Assembly (NCBI RefSeq): GCF_001640805.2
Contig: NC_066853.1
Span: 18,871,242-18,935,241 of the forward strand
DNA length: 64,000 nucleotides
Direction of reading: 5' to 3'
DNA from: Lates calcarifer
Taxonomy: Eukaryota > Chordata > Actinopteri > Centropomidae
Each line of letters begins with the position of its first letter. The first letter of the stretch is position 1. Made by a program: the position numbers and the translations under genes. Shown here in pieces: positions 1 to 13,000 of this stretch. Below the pieces are notes generated by a model. It saw nothing but the letters and a program-made list of their open reading frames with translations, made no database searches and was not told the DNA's origin.

Positions 1-909
1 ATGGTGTCCAGCGTGTACAACGTTTCATTTGGTGCTCATTACGCACAGCATTTTGACTTGATGACCAAATCTTGAGTTTTAACCGGCGTTTCCATGGCAA
101 CGCGCCGCTGAATGGGAAGAGGTGAGGCGCGTAATGTACTTTGCCTTGAGTGGTTGTTCAGATCCAGATTACTCTCCCATTGTTCAGTCAGGAACGGAGA
201 TGGGGTCCATTTATGGAATCCACCTCCTCCAGCATTCACCAACACAGTCCAACCAACAGGAATGGAGAGCATTTGCATGTTTTGTAGTACGCCACGGGAA
301 ACAAAACACATAGCCACAGGTTATGCTCTGATATTCAGATGGTTTATTGGTTTCATCCACTTTTTTCCTGAGAATTTGCCCCCTTGCTTGTAGGACAGAA
401 GAGCTTGACGATGGAAGCCAAAGAGAGTAGAAACGTATGATTTATCTCCTCCTCAGAAGAGGGAACTCAATTCCCCCGCATGGTGTTTGTTTACCCAAGT
501 GTAGCATGAAATCCTATCAGTTCAAATACTGAGGGATGGCCCTGGCTATACTAAATGCTTGCCTAGTGGTCATGCAAGTGGTCTGATGGAAATCAGAAAA
601 CTTCGCTGTGCGCTGTAAGCTGCCGATTTCTCGTCCTGACCACTGGATATGTGAAAGACGGCGTCCCCTCTACAGTGTAGTTAATGAAAACACCATCTCC
701 TGTCACTGACACTCCATCTCCAACATAATGGAGCTTTGCTTATCAATATGTGAATGTCCTGTAGCGGTGAAAATTAATCTCTGGTGCCTAAAGTGCATGA
801 TGAGATGTGTGAATAATTCACAGCTTCTTGTTTATCTGACCTTGAATGTGTGTGTGTGTGTGTGTGTGTGTGTCTGTCTGTGGGGGTGTGTGTTTGTGTC
901 TTTTGTTAG
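1..909 (+). other. gbe1 intron (3' part) upstream of first exon in window
   Basis: No gbe1 exon is visible here. The preceding exons, with the first GH13 motif and the carbohydrate-binding domain, lie before the window. The stretch ends in a (TG)n tract, 847-873, and a TG/T-rich acceptor region. Confidence 0.6.
847..873. repeat. (TG)n microsatellite next to a splice acceptor
   Basis: About 13 TG units are followed by TC/TG variants and a T-rich run that ends at the acceptor of the exon starting at 910. Confidence 0.95.
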
Positions 910-1025
910 CTGGGAAGTGCTGCGGTTCTTATTGTCAAACCTGCGCTGGTGGATGGAGGAGTACCGCTTTGACGGCTTCAGATTCGATGGTATTACCTCG
1001 ATGCTGTATCATCACCATGGCATTG
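910..1025 (+). CDS. gbe1: gbe1 exon with GH13 nucleophile
   Basis: The acceptor ...tttgttag ends at 909 and the donor gtaagac starts at 1026. The exon opens on the third base of a Ser codon and reads [14 protein letters not shown], then [16 protein letters not shown] and LYHHHGI. It carries the catalytic nucleophile Asp. It ends one base into a Gly codon that the next exon completes. Confidence 0.95.
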
Positions 1026-4000
1026 GTAAGACTGGTTTGTGTGCATCTTGCAATTCACGAGTGGGTAGTGTATGTGAAGCATGTCATCCTCTCCTTTGCA
1101 TACTGTACCACAGATTCTACAGGGTTAAAGAATAAGGCCTGTAGGAGATTGTTGAGAGGTCTGACTGACTCTGACTATGTCTATCATATCTACATTTAAC
1201 AATAATGTAACTATTACCTGATGAATTAACCTATGTCTACACATGAAAATACTGAAAACACTCTGGATAAAAATCATTTTCCAGATGATGTTTTATAAAT
1301 AAATGTAGTTGAGTGACTTACTTAACTGACCTCATTCTTCCGAGTGAAGTCTGTAATTTTACATGCTACAATGTTGCTTGATTGAATATCTCAGCAATTA
1401 TTCAATGACGAGAGCCACTTACATAACAGTTTCATCCTGGAGGCACACAGTGCATTTTGGTGGGAAACACTGAAAGTGGCCAAAACATCAAACATGATTA
1501 CACAAACAAAATACAATTTAAAAACTTTCCATATCAAGAATAGAAATCACAAAAGAAAAGAAAAAGAACATAGCAAATACTGTTTTCAGGGCCACAGAGA
1601 GAATATAATCAAGAAGTTGATGTAGAGAGTACAAGAAAGAGTCATTTGCAGAAGTATTCTGAAAATCTTTAATATATGTATTATGTTATTATGAATCTCT
1701 TTGAATATCCTACAAGTACTGGTGGGTGCTACTTTATCTCTTAAGTGGCACCTTACTGTGTAGCTCATGTACTTGCAAGCAGCTAATGAATCAATGTATC
1801 TCTGTACTAGTTTCCAACCTGAATTTTATGTTGGAAATGTTTATGTCTTTTTTATTACGTTCTGTTCAGAAATATATCAAAGATATGAAGTAAACAGTAG
1901 CAGCACTTAAAAAAAACCAAAAAAAAAAAAAAACAGAGGAATGGATTTTAGAAGTTTGGGTAGAAAACATGACGAGTGTTGACTGTGTGGGTGTTTACTC
2001 CTCAGGCACTGGCTTCTCAGGAGACTACAGCGAGTACTTTGGCCTTCAGGTGGACGAAGACTCACTGGTTTACCTGATGCTTGCCAATCACATCCTTCAT
2101 ACACTTTATCCTGACTGCATCACTGTTGCAGAGGTAAAAAAAAAAAAAAAACCACACTCACAATACTACTCACACCTTCAGCATCCGCTCACTTTGCAAT
2201 GACACTGCCCACAGCCATTATTAATTAAAAGTGCTTATTAGTTAGGCATAGCTTACTTACGTATTCATTGGTGTAATTAAGAAGTAATGCAAAAGGAAAT
2301 AGGGTGTCACTCTTTTTTTGGCCTGTTGTATAGGATTTTTGCCCCTTAATATGGGAGCTGTGGAGTGGTATTGATGTGATCTTGGCTGACTACTGGGAAA
2401 GAAACCTGTGCACACAAAGAGAAAATGTGATATGAAATGGTGTGACTTCTCCGCAGGATGTGTCAGGGATGCCTGCTCTCTGCAGAGGACTGGAGGAGGG
2501 AGGACTTGGTTTTGATTACCGACTGGCTATGGCCATTCCTGACAAGTGGATTCAGGTAAGATGATTCACTTCTTTTTAATCTCCCTCTTTTTCGTGTTTT
2601 TTTTTTTTTTTGGCACCCTGTCTGTTTTTTTTTTCCTCCCCAGCAACTTTTACAGACACTGTAGGCCTAAGCTCAGACAGATATTTCCACGTGAGCCACA
2701 AATAGAGAGAAAAGTGAAAGCGTTCGTTTTCAAAACAGGGATGAAAGACAAAGGGAGTGACAAGGCATGTTAGGAGGCATTAAGTTCTCTTGTGGTACAT
2801 TACAGCTGAGCTTGTTGCTAAGCTTTTGAGCCTTCTAAGAAGCTTTCAAGTGTAAAACTCGCTTAGCAATATAGTGACACAGGAATCTCACCCTGTATTT
2901 TTCTGGAGATACCTGCACGCTGTCCTGCTCTGGTGTCACTTGAATGGACGTGGAGGCTTGATACACCTAGGGACTAGATGCAACACGCCCAAGAAGAAAT
3001 AATACAAACATTATCAACTGACTTCTGGAATGTAGGAGTACTATATAAATGCTTATATCCTTGGGAAAAGCTCTTGTTTGTACTTGTACAGCACAGTTAG
3101 CTCTATATTGTTGTTCTTATTTTATGTGTTGTGTTAGATTGCATTATATCATGAGGTACTATATATATATTGTATATAGTTAAGAATAAGAGGGTAAGTA
3201 GCGAGGTGCTGCTAATCAAATGCTCTTGATTAACTGATCATCAGCAAGTGTGTTTTGAAGTTTTGACAGTACAGCATTCAGGTGGGTGTTAACACAATGC
3301 CAAGGAGGAAAGACATCAGCAACGATCTTAGAGAAGCAACTGCTGTTACCCATCAATCTGGGAAGTGTTATAAAGCCATTTCCAAACAATTGTAAAACAT
3401 TCAAGACAGTTGTGAATCTTCCCAGGAGTGAACGTCCCATGGTCAGACCGTGCAATGCTCAGAGGCATTTCAAAAAACCCTCAGATTCTACAGGCCTCAG
3501 TTAGGATTTTAAAAGTTTGCCAGGAGAAAGCCTCTTCTCTCTAAAAAGAGCATGGCAGCACAGCTTAGGTTTGCAAAGTCGCATCTGAACAAACCACAAG
3601 ACTTCTGGACTAATGTCCTTTGGACAGACAAGACCAGAGTGGGGATATTGGCCATAAAAGACAGCGCCATGTTTGGCGAAAATCAAACACAGCATATCAA
3701 CTCAAATACCTCACCTGGTGGAGGGATGACGATATGAACTCATTTTGCAGCCACGGGACCTTGGCATCTTGCAGTCATTGAGTCAACAATGAACACCTCT
3801 GTATACCAAAGTATTCTAGAGTCAAATGTGAAGCCATTTGTCTGACAACTAAAGCTTGGCCAAAACTGGGTCATGCAAAAGGACTATGATCCCAAGCACA
3901 TCAGCAAATCTACAACAGAATGGCTGAAAAAGAAAAGAATCAAGGTGTTGTAATGGCCCAGTCAAAGTCCAGACCTCAGTCTGACTGAAATAGTGCAGTG

Positions 4001-7000
4001 GGACCTGAAGATAGCTGTGAATTCCCGCAGACCTCAATGAACTGAAACAATTGGTGTAAAGAGGAGTGGGCCAGAATTCCTCCGCAACAATGTGAGAGAC
4101 TGATGAAGTCATACAGAAAATGATGACTTCAAGTTATTGCTACTAAAGATGGTTCTACAAGCTATTGGATCATGGGGTGCACTTTTTGGGGGTGCACATG
4201 GCTTCTCCATTTTGGCAGTAGAATCTGTTGTGTGTTGTTTTACACCTGAGGTTAGATTAAAATAATTTTAGAACCTGGTAAATACCAGATGATTTTTTGA
4301 TATGTTATGTGATATGATATGTAAAATCATAGAATTGGGGGTGTATTTTCTTTTTCACATGACTGTATGTTCTTTTTTTTCCTTTTTTTTTTTTTTTACC
4401 ACAATACTTAAGTACATAGGTTCATAGTTTCAGTTATATTGATACTATACTGTAGAATGGAGCACTGCTGTTATTGCACATTTAATACTTAAAATTCAGT
4501 TCACTTTAAAAAAGCAAAGAATTAAAAATACAATTGCACAAATACTTTTTATTAAGTATGGCTAAAACAGTTTAATTGTCAATAGACAGCCTGTAATGGA
4601 CCAAGTAGGATTAAAGTATAAAAGAGGTAACAATGAGTGTAGTTCATAATGTTATACTGACAGTGAGACACGTTCACTGTCACATGTTAAGTCGCTCCAT
4701 GTGAAGAGACTCTGTACTTGAGTGTTTTGTTTTCACCCAAAGCTGCAAGGATTAAAAACTTTTTTCTTTTTTTTTAATCAACTGAAGAAGGTGCTTCATG
4801 CTTTTTTCTAAAGCGGTGCTGATTTATTTTTTATTTTTTCCCACTTAATCCTACCTGCTGTGCAAATGGGAAGGTCATTATTTATCCATTCAAACACAAA
4901 GTTATGAATAAATGATAGAAGAGGCATAATTGTTATTGAAAATAAAAGCATTTGACTTTTTCATTCATAATGCCCTTTTTCTGACATCAGTAATTATTTC
5001 AAGTCCGTTGCATGGATGTATGTTTTCATTTGATGTGAGAGAGAATAAAGATAAGTTTTAGTAATGTTAACATGAAGGTCATCTAGTCACTTATCCAGGC
5101 TGAAATTTCTCTTCTGATGTTTTTTTTTCTTAAGTGGAGCATTTGAATAGGCTGACAGTCACCTTTACATTTCACTTTGATTCATTATTCAGTCTGAAAT
5201 GTCTGTCCTTGGAGTAGTTTTATGTGAATGATGTCAAAGCAAAGGTTATTTCTCAGTTAGAATTCAGTGTTGTGTTGATTTTTTTCCCCAACCAGTTAGA
5301 CAATCTGAATACTTGAAGATCAAAGACAGTATTTTACCAACAACTAATCCTCATGCTCATGTCATCCTCCACTCGCTGTCAGGGGAAATATAGAGAATAA
5401 TTTCACCCATAATGACTTTAAGAAGGAAATGGTCAGTTGTTATTACTCTACTACTAAGGACAATAGGTAATACAGAAATATAAAAAGTTTTAAATTGAAT
5501 TGAAGGAGTTTTTCATGAATAAATTTCATTAAATGGCAACAGAGCATGACAGTTTACAGTCACAAAATGTGGACACTCGCTGAGCTGTGACTTCCCTGCA
5601 GATTTCCAATGCTTTTTCAGGCTTAAATGAACTTTAAAACTTACAGTGTTATTTTTAAGTTTTAATTGTTTGTGAGGTCCAAACACAGTAAAACAGAAAT
5701 GTGGTCATTTGTGAAGACTTGGTGTCATTATTCCTAGTGTAGTAGAAGTAGAGTGAACATTATTCAACATGCTAAAACCACATTGTCGATTCATTTTTTG
5801 TTTTGGTTGCACTTTTCTGTGGAAAAGCTTGTTTGGAAGAGTGAAGCCTTGTGAGTAAACGCTCTGCTGGGCAGAACAGTTTTCTTGCCTACTGTGACGA
5901 GTTTTTGAGTTTTTCCATGTTTGGTGAAGGTTAGCATCAGTCATGCCGTACACCGAGGTGCAAGGTTTTGCTCTGCTGTCTTCCATACAAAATGCTGGTA
6001 ATGTGTGCGCACTCAAGCACAAAAACAGAGAATACCTACTGAAGTAAACACAACAAAAAGACTCCACAGTGGTAGGTGACTTATACACTGTTGATGTGCT
6101 GATAATGAGTCAGATCAGAACATTACTTCACAAATATCCTAGGCCTGACTTGAGAATTATGTTTATTAATATAACAGGAATACCCTTCACTTTGCACACT
6201 AATAGCTCAAAATGGCAGCGAAAAGGAGGCTCCTTGATAGCTTTAAACAAAAAATACTCAGTCATCATTTTAATGGAAAACCCTCTTACTGCTCTTTATG
6301 TTTAATTATTACATCTCATATGTAATTAACAAACATTTTACTTGGACAAACATGTTGGGCTTGAAGCAGTCTTAATTATGGATGATTTTGAATTTTGAAA
6401 TTCACAATAAAAATTGTAATTTTCCCCGTAAAACTTACTCTGATTTACCCATAAAAGTCTATGGAGCTATGAATTCGAGCTAGTAACTTAGATTTTTAGA
6501 AGGGTAACGTTACAAAAACAACTTAAATATTTAGTATCACTGCTAAAATAGACAGACTACTACTCTATCACCAATCATTACTGGCAAACGTGATAGCAGT
6601 GCTGAGCGAGGTGCTACCACCCGGCGCTGCTTCAGACTGGATGGGGAAATTCTGGCTGCCAAATATTCTCCGTCCTTCCACAACAACTGTTGAAGCACCC
6701 TTTAGCTCGGCACTTCAGCCCAAACTGCCACTGTGAAAGTACTTAATGGCCCGCAATGGGAAAACATTGTTTATAACTGTGCAGCCATCAGGTATGAAAG
6801 TCCATAACTGTATGATGTTGAAGCCAAGTAGCACCGGGGAAGTGCATGCATACCCAGCTGCTCATCCAGAGATAAATAAAGGTTTTTATATATTTCTCTG
6901 TCTGAAAGTTTTTCTGTTCTGATGGCGCCAACATCCTGCTGTATGTGTTCAGACTTGGTCTCAGAAGGCTTTTCCCAGCCTTGTTTATGGAGCAGTGTTT

Positions 7001-10000
7001 GCCTCTTCCGGAGAACTTGGATACATTTACAATACTTGGGATCAGTTCATAACTCAGAATTTATTTTCTTGGCCCCTTTGCTGTTTTCTTCAAAGTTTGC
7101 ATTAATAAAAATGCCACCCCTTCATTGTCGGTATGCCACAGTGTTTTTATGAAATCAGCAAATATTACTTTAGAAAGTACATTTGTAGGGAAACAGACAG
7201 GCAGCAGGTTATCTCTAGGGATGTGTCAGTCTGTTTGGGTTGGCTGGTGAATCTGGATTGTTTAGTGTGTATGTGTGTGCATGTTTAGATTGAGTAGAGG
7301 GCCTTTCCTGTTTGCTGTTTGACAAAAGGTGCTGTTTGCAGAATGCCTAAAGAGGTTATCTGTTTTAAGATTCATGTAAACCGGCGTCTTTTTTTTTTAT
7401 CTACTAACCCACACCGAAAGTTATATTTTCCTCATATTTTTTGGTGAAGAAGCAAAGCAGAAGTGTGTGACCTCGGCACCGCATGCATCCTCGTGCACTA
7501 TAGTTTCTTGTGTTTCTCGATGGGAGAAGTCCATGCATCGTTAATCAAGTCTGTCGCTCGCAGCGGTGGGTTTTACTCAGTAGTGTGGGGTGTGGAGGGG
7601 GGAGAACAGAGGGAGAAAAGGAGGGGGAAGGCAGGAGTGGGGTGGGGGGTGGGTGTCGTCCCAGACTTGACCTTCCTCTGTGATGCTTACACTAGCTGTG
7701 CGGCCGGCAGCGCAGCCTCACCCCCTCCACGGTACCCAGAGGTTTCACAGGACAATATTGCTTGCAATGCAATATTGGCTTTGCTACCTTTTTTGGTTGC
7801 ATTTTTTTTTTTTTTTTTGTTCTCAAGTAAATTTGTTGCTTCCCTCTGATGGGACTTGACGCCGCAGGAATCGTAAAGTTTTGGGGGGGGGGGTTGAGAG
7901 CAAGTGAGCGTCCAAATTCATGTATCTCTGTGCAGGGAAGCATTCATATGAACATGCCTTGGTATAGTCCGTGAAGTGCACTCAGGGCTCGCCTTGCCTC
8001 TTCTCGCGGAGTGTCAATTAGGGAGGCATTTGAATGGACTGGAGTGGAGCCTCCAGTGAGGTGTGTGTTGCAGAGAAGGAGACGTGGAGCGAGCAGAGGG
8101 GTGGTGGAGGCTGAGGAGGGTGGGGAGGGGTAGGGGTGTGTTGTAGAAAGACAGACAGAGGGACAGACAGACAGACATGCAGGAGGAAACAGAGATAAAG
8201 AGACAAAGAGGCAGAGCTTTGAGCTTATTTATAGATTGACATGTGTGCACAAGTGAACCTCTCTTGGTTCCTCGAGCGGGAGGGCCTCACGCTGCGTTTC
8301 GTCCTCAGCATGACTGATTGATATGACTCATTTACTGGCTGCAGAAGGCTGTTAGGACCAACAGGCTGTGAAAAATTAAGATATCCTAATGAGAGGACCA
8401 GATAAGGCGCACAGCACAAGTTTGGATGATTCGATCTGATTATGACCATAAAATGCTGTCACTCCTAATGGATAATATTACAAAAACCCTCTCATTTAAC
8501 AAGCACCCTTTCCCTCCAGCTACAATAGATTGAAATGTAATTGAAACAATTAGAGGCGGAGGAGGTAGAGGGCTCGCTGGTCGCAGCTCGGATAAGAGAA
8601 GACGATGCAGAGAATTCTCCGACATCCCTTCTTGCTTCTCTTGGCTTCTTCAGCCCGAATGACCTCAGAGTCAATTGTCCCATTTTTTTTGTTTGTTTTT
8701 TTCTGTTCCTCCATTTAATTGAATGAAAATATCAGTCTGTGCAGCTCTCTCCTCTATTAGTTTCAGGGGAAAAATCCATTTCTGGTGCCTTACTCTTTGC
8801 TCCGTCCATCATACTGGAAACACTTTCAATTAACATGACTTAATAAAATTCAGGCTGCCAGCAAAGCAGTGATGGACTCTAGCTTGTTGATGTAAACATG
8901 TCAGTGGCTTCATCGCCAGCGCCCACTCTCTTTGACCTCCCCTCGCCCAGCGTCACCCTCAGCTAGCCGCTTTTTCAAAGGCAGCATCTCCCGCTTCGTC
9001 CAGCTTTGTTTTGTTGGCTAATTGCGCTCGGAGGCCTCCCTTGTCTCGCAGGCAGGACTGAGACAGTGCAGGGTCCTCCGGACAGAAACGTTTGCGTGGG
9101 CAGTAAGTTCGTTAATCTAGAAAAGCGTGAAAATATAAAGATAGGGAGACATCAGCCTGATCCGCGGGATTGAGCGTTGCACACCTTCATTCTCCCTCAC
9201 AGGGAGGAGGAGGAGAGGAGAGGTTGTCCCCATAGCAACACAAATTCAAACGCAGTTCATGAGGCAGGATGCTCGGGCCAGCCACCAAATGTAAAACAAG
9301 AGCTTTACACTAAACTCCTCTCTGCCTGCAGGTCCTTTCCCAGGCACCATGCAATGGTAGCAGAGAGGCTCTTGAATCAGTCACAGCATGTCAGTGGCAG
9401 TGAGACGACCTCATCCTGCACTGCTGATTTCTTTCTTTCTTTTTTTTTTTCCTTTTTTATTTTTATACTGGCTCTGCCTAATTAATCTGGCACTCTGGTT
9501 GGCTCCTGACAGCAGGCTTGTAAAGTAAGATTTGTGCACTGCTCATTATCATTGATGAAGTGGAGTGTCAGTGGTGCCAGGAAGCTCGGCTGGTCGGGGC
9601 TGATGTGGGTGAGCTGGTGGTAGGGAAGTCGTCAACCCAGTCACTCCTGTCTCCTGCTCCGACAGTCCCACTCCCAGATTAATTGCTCCCAGACCACTTT
9701 TGCGGTTGAATTGAATTGTAATGATTCATAAGGAAGTGTAAAGTGTCTGATTGTACGTGGGATGTGGAGGCGGCAGGGGTGATCTCCGGGGTATATTCTG
9801 TAGATTTAGTTGTTTCGCTTTTTATATTCGGGTTGGTGGGGGGATAAAAGAAGTCTGTATTTAGAGGATTGGTTTATTTTCAGCTGTCTAGCTGTTTAGC
9901 TGCAGGAGTGAAATTTCATTTTCAAACGTTATATTACTGCTCAGTGTGTCCATACATAGGCTGCTACTGTAATATTGTAAGATTAATGATTCATTATTAA

Positions 10001-13000
10001 GAATTATTTAAGTTAAAAGAAACATTCTTAGCTAGTTTGTCAAAAACACAAGCAAATAAATTACGTAAAAAAAACAGCCTTTTCCCTCACAACATCACAA
10101 AAATGATTTTAATTAACTTAAACACCTGTTTGATAACATGTGATTTTAAAAAGTGATTTAGGGATTGTATTATGTTTTGTAAGCTCCCCAGAATCAGGTG
10201 TCTGATCCATTTTGATGTTAAACTGAAGGATACCTAGCAAAGCTTGTCTTGAGGATCTGAGGCAGCACACCAAATTCACAGAGTTTATTGTACATGTAGA
10301 TGACGTCTCAATGTGGTTTTCTTGTGGCATTGGCACTGACTAAAATGGCCACACAAGGCTAAGGTGAAGAAGAGTGAATGTGAACAGATGGTGATATATA
10401 GAGGGGGAAAGCCTCTATTTAGGTGGACCAGCCAGTTCATCTCAGACATATTGATCGGCACAATTTACTCTCTTTACTCAGAGGATTATGGCTCTGTAGA
10501 GTAATATAAAGGTTTCCTGACATGTCAATCAGCTGTCATGGCCAATTCCACCGAGCAGACTTCAGCCTGTCACTGAGTTGGACTTGCCAACTCCCCCACC
10601 AATCACGCAGACCGCATGTCTATCACCAAGGGTTCTTGGAGGGCATAAACTCAGTTTTTTTTACTTTTAGGAATGATATTGATACTGTGACTTTCTAGCA
10701 TCTCTCATGTTCAATAAATCATCTCTGTGCCCACTGCAGTACATGTGGTTATCTTTCATCTGCCCTGCGCTATTATTTGCTTGTGTAACTTTTGAGTGAT
10801 TAGGAGCAGATACTGCAGCTGTATATCAGCACGGTGTGGGTAGAAATGCACAAGATGCATCTTGTGGTGGCCTCCTTTTTCCCTCTGACCCTTGAAAAAG
10901 ACTCCTTTGGCAGGAAGTGTTCATGTAGGCAGGCCAGCGACAGGGCATTGATTCCACGGTTGGATTTATTGTTGAATCCCTCCGTTTGGATGAGAGGCTC
11001 TGACCTTGCCCATCTCAGGTGGGGAGAGCTGATGCCTTACTACCCATGGGCTGTAGTGAAGTTATTAAAAACTCCATTACCGCCATTCAAAGGTAGACAT
11101 AACTCACAGTGCGGATATAGAGATGTCAAAACAGAGATTGATCTGAGAAAGAAGTGTAACCCAGAGAAAACTTAAGAAAGGTAGAAAGACTGCCAGAACT
11201 GAAAAACTCAGCTTCAGACATCAGTCAGAGCTCGACTGGATCTCTCAGCTATACATCTATCATTCCCTTTTTCAATAACCCCTCTCTGTCACTGTGTAGA
11301 TCCTGAAGGAGTTAAAGGATGAGGACTGGAGCATGGGCAATATTGTCTACACACTGACCAACAGACGCTATGGCGAGAAATGCATCGCGTATGCCGAAAG
11401 TCACGATCAGGTAGGCCGTTATCGACTTGATCCTACTTTACAGTGTCAGTACAATCTGCCTCATCTCAGGGTGGATGATAAACCATAGCCTACCTTTTCC
11501 AGGCTCTGGTTGGGGATAAGACTCTGGCTTTCTGGTTGATGGACAAGGAGATGTACACCAACATGAGCTCTCTGATTCCCATGACACCTATCATTGACCG
11601 CGGCATGCAGCTGCATAAGATGATCCGCCTCCTCACTCATGGTCTGGGTGGAGAAGGCTACCTCAACTTCATGGGTGAGTCATCATGGTAACACACAGAG
11701 AAGCTCAGACTGCACTTGCATATACAGTAAATTAAACTGTATACTAGAATAATACTAAGCAGTCATTTAGAAATAACTGTATTACCCGTTGTCGTCTGCC
11801 ATTCAATAAGATTTTGTGTTTTGATGGTGTTAAGAGTCGAAACAACTAATCCACAACATTTATGATAATCCGTTACTAACTTCAGTCACCTAGCATGCAC
11901 AATGGCAGACATTGCTTTGTTTTGCTTTTGAAAGACTGGTAAGACAAAACAAGCAATTGTTTGTTGCAGCACTGATATACCACATATACTGTATGTTTAC
12001 ATGGCTGAATTTAATTTACAGCAATTCCAATTCAAAATGCAGGCATAAAATGTTAATAACTTAACTCATGTATTATCATGTTGATTTAGCTTTCACATCA
12101 TGTATCATATTACATATAACACAATAAATCAATTTTCATGTAATGTCATAAGTTGTCATATAATCATAGCATTTGATTAGGCCATTTTATTATATAATCA
12201 CACAACACGTCTGTGTGATTCAGGTGGCATTGGAATGCAGAGCAGTCAAGAGGCGATAGAGGTCATAATTATGAGGCACCGTCCTTCTGTTTGGTTCATT
12301 TTTTATTAAAGCAGAATGAGGGGAATCATTTCAAATCCTCCGCATGGTCTGTATTCTTCCTGAATTTGAACTTCTCCCCTCAGGCAGACACAACAATCCC
12401 TAGTGTTCACGGAACACATATAAACACGCATTTATTCTCCTGTCCATCGAGTACTCCACAGGCAACAGGCAGAAACAGCCTTCGCTATAAATATTTAATT
12501 GATAAGCTATCCCTACTGTGTTCATTTGCGCTACTGTTAGGGATGTTATCGTATGTGCTGTGGTGTCATTTATTTTGGTACATATCATTATGTCATTGTG
12601 TGTTTTTTTTTAGCTTGAGGGTATAAGACTGAAAAACAGATTTTCACTAGATTTAAGCATATTCCAACTCATAAAGGCTTAAAATAGTTTAACATAGCCC
12701 TTGTTACTTATTTTCCATTTGGGGTAAAGTGCTCAGTTATTAGATTTGTTATATTTCTTTCATGGAATATATCTCTGGAGTAGCTCACCACCAATGAGTC
12801 AAGGCTGATGATAAGCATCAAAGGATCCTTTTGAAGTGTGGTTGACATTAATACTCACTTTCCAGAACTGATGGTGAAATACAGGACAAAAGCTGTCTAA
12901 GATCAGATAGGTTCTTTTTTTTTCTTTTTTTTTCCCAAATGGATCCAATTCTCAGGCACTGTTGAGGTGCTCCTCATTTTCAACACATCATCTGAGCTAC

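Larger units (their letters stand above)
2556..11299 (+). other. gbe1 intron, 8.7 kb
   Basis: The intron holds the Tc1-like relic (3203-4367) and low-complexity T and G runs around 7795-7895. It also holds GACA repeats near 8150-8180 and a GC-richer block with many ATTA-type motifs at about 8270-9760. The remainder is AT-rich and unrecognised; 6420-6900 may be an old repeat, but I cannot name it. Confidence 0.5.

Noticed and set aside
728..1199. Open frames through the TG repeat near the first gbe1 exon
   Set aside because: They cross the intron and repeat; only the segment 910-1025 is coding, with proper splice sites.
5705..6088. Minus-strand open frame of 127 codons
   Set aside because: It has no recognisable motif, lies in AT-rich intron, and its length is within chance expectation for 64 kb in six frames.
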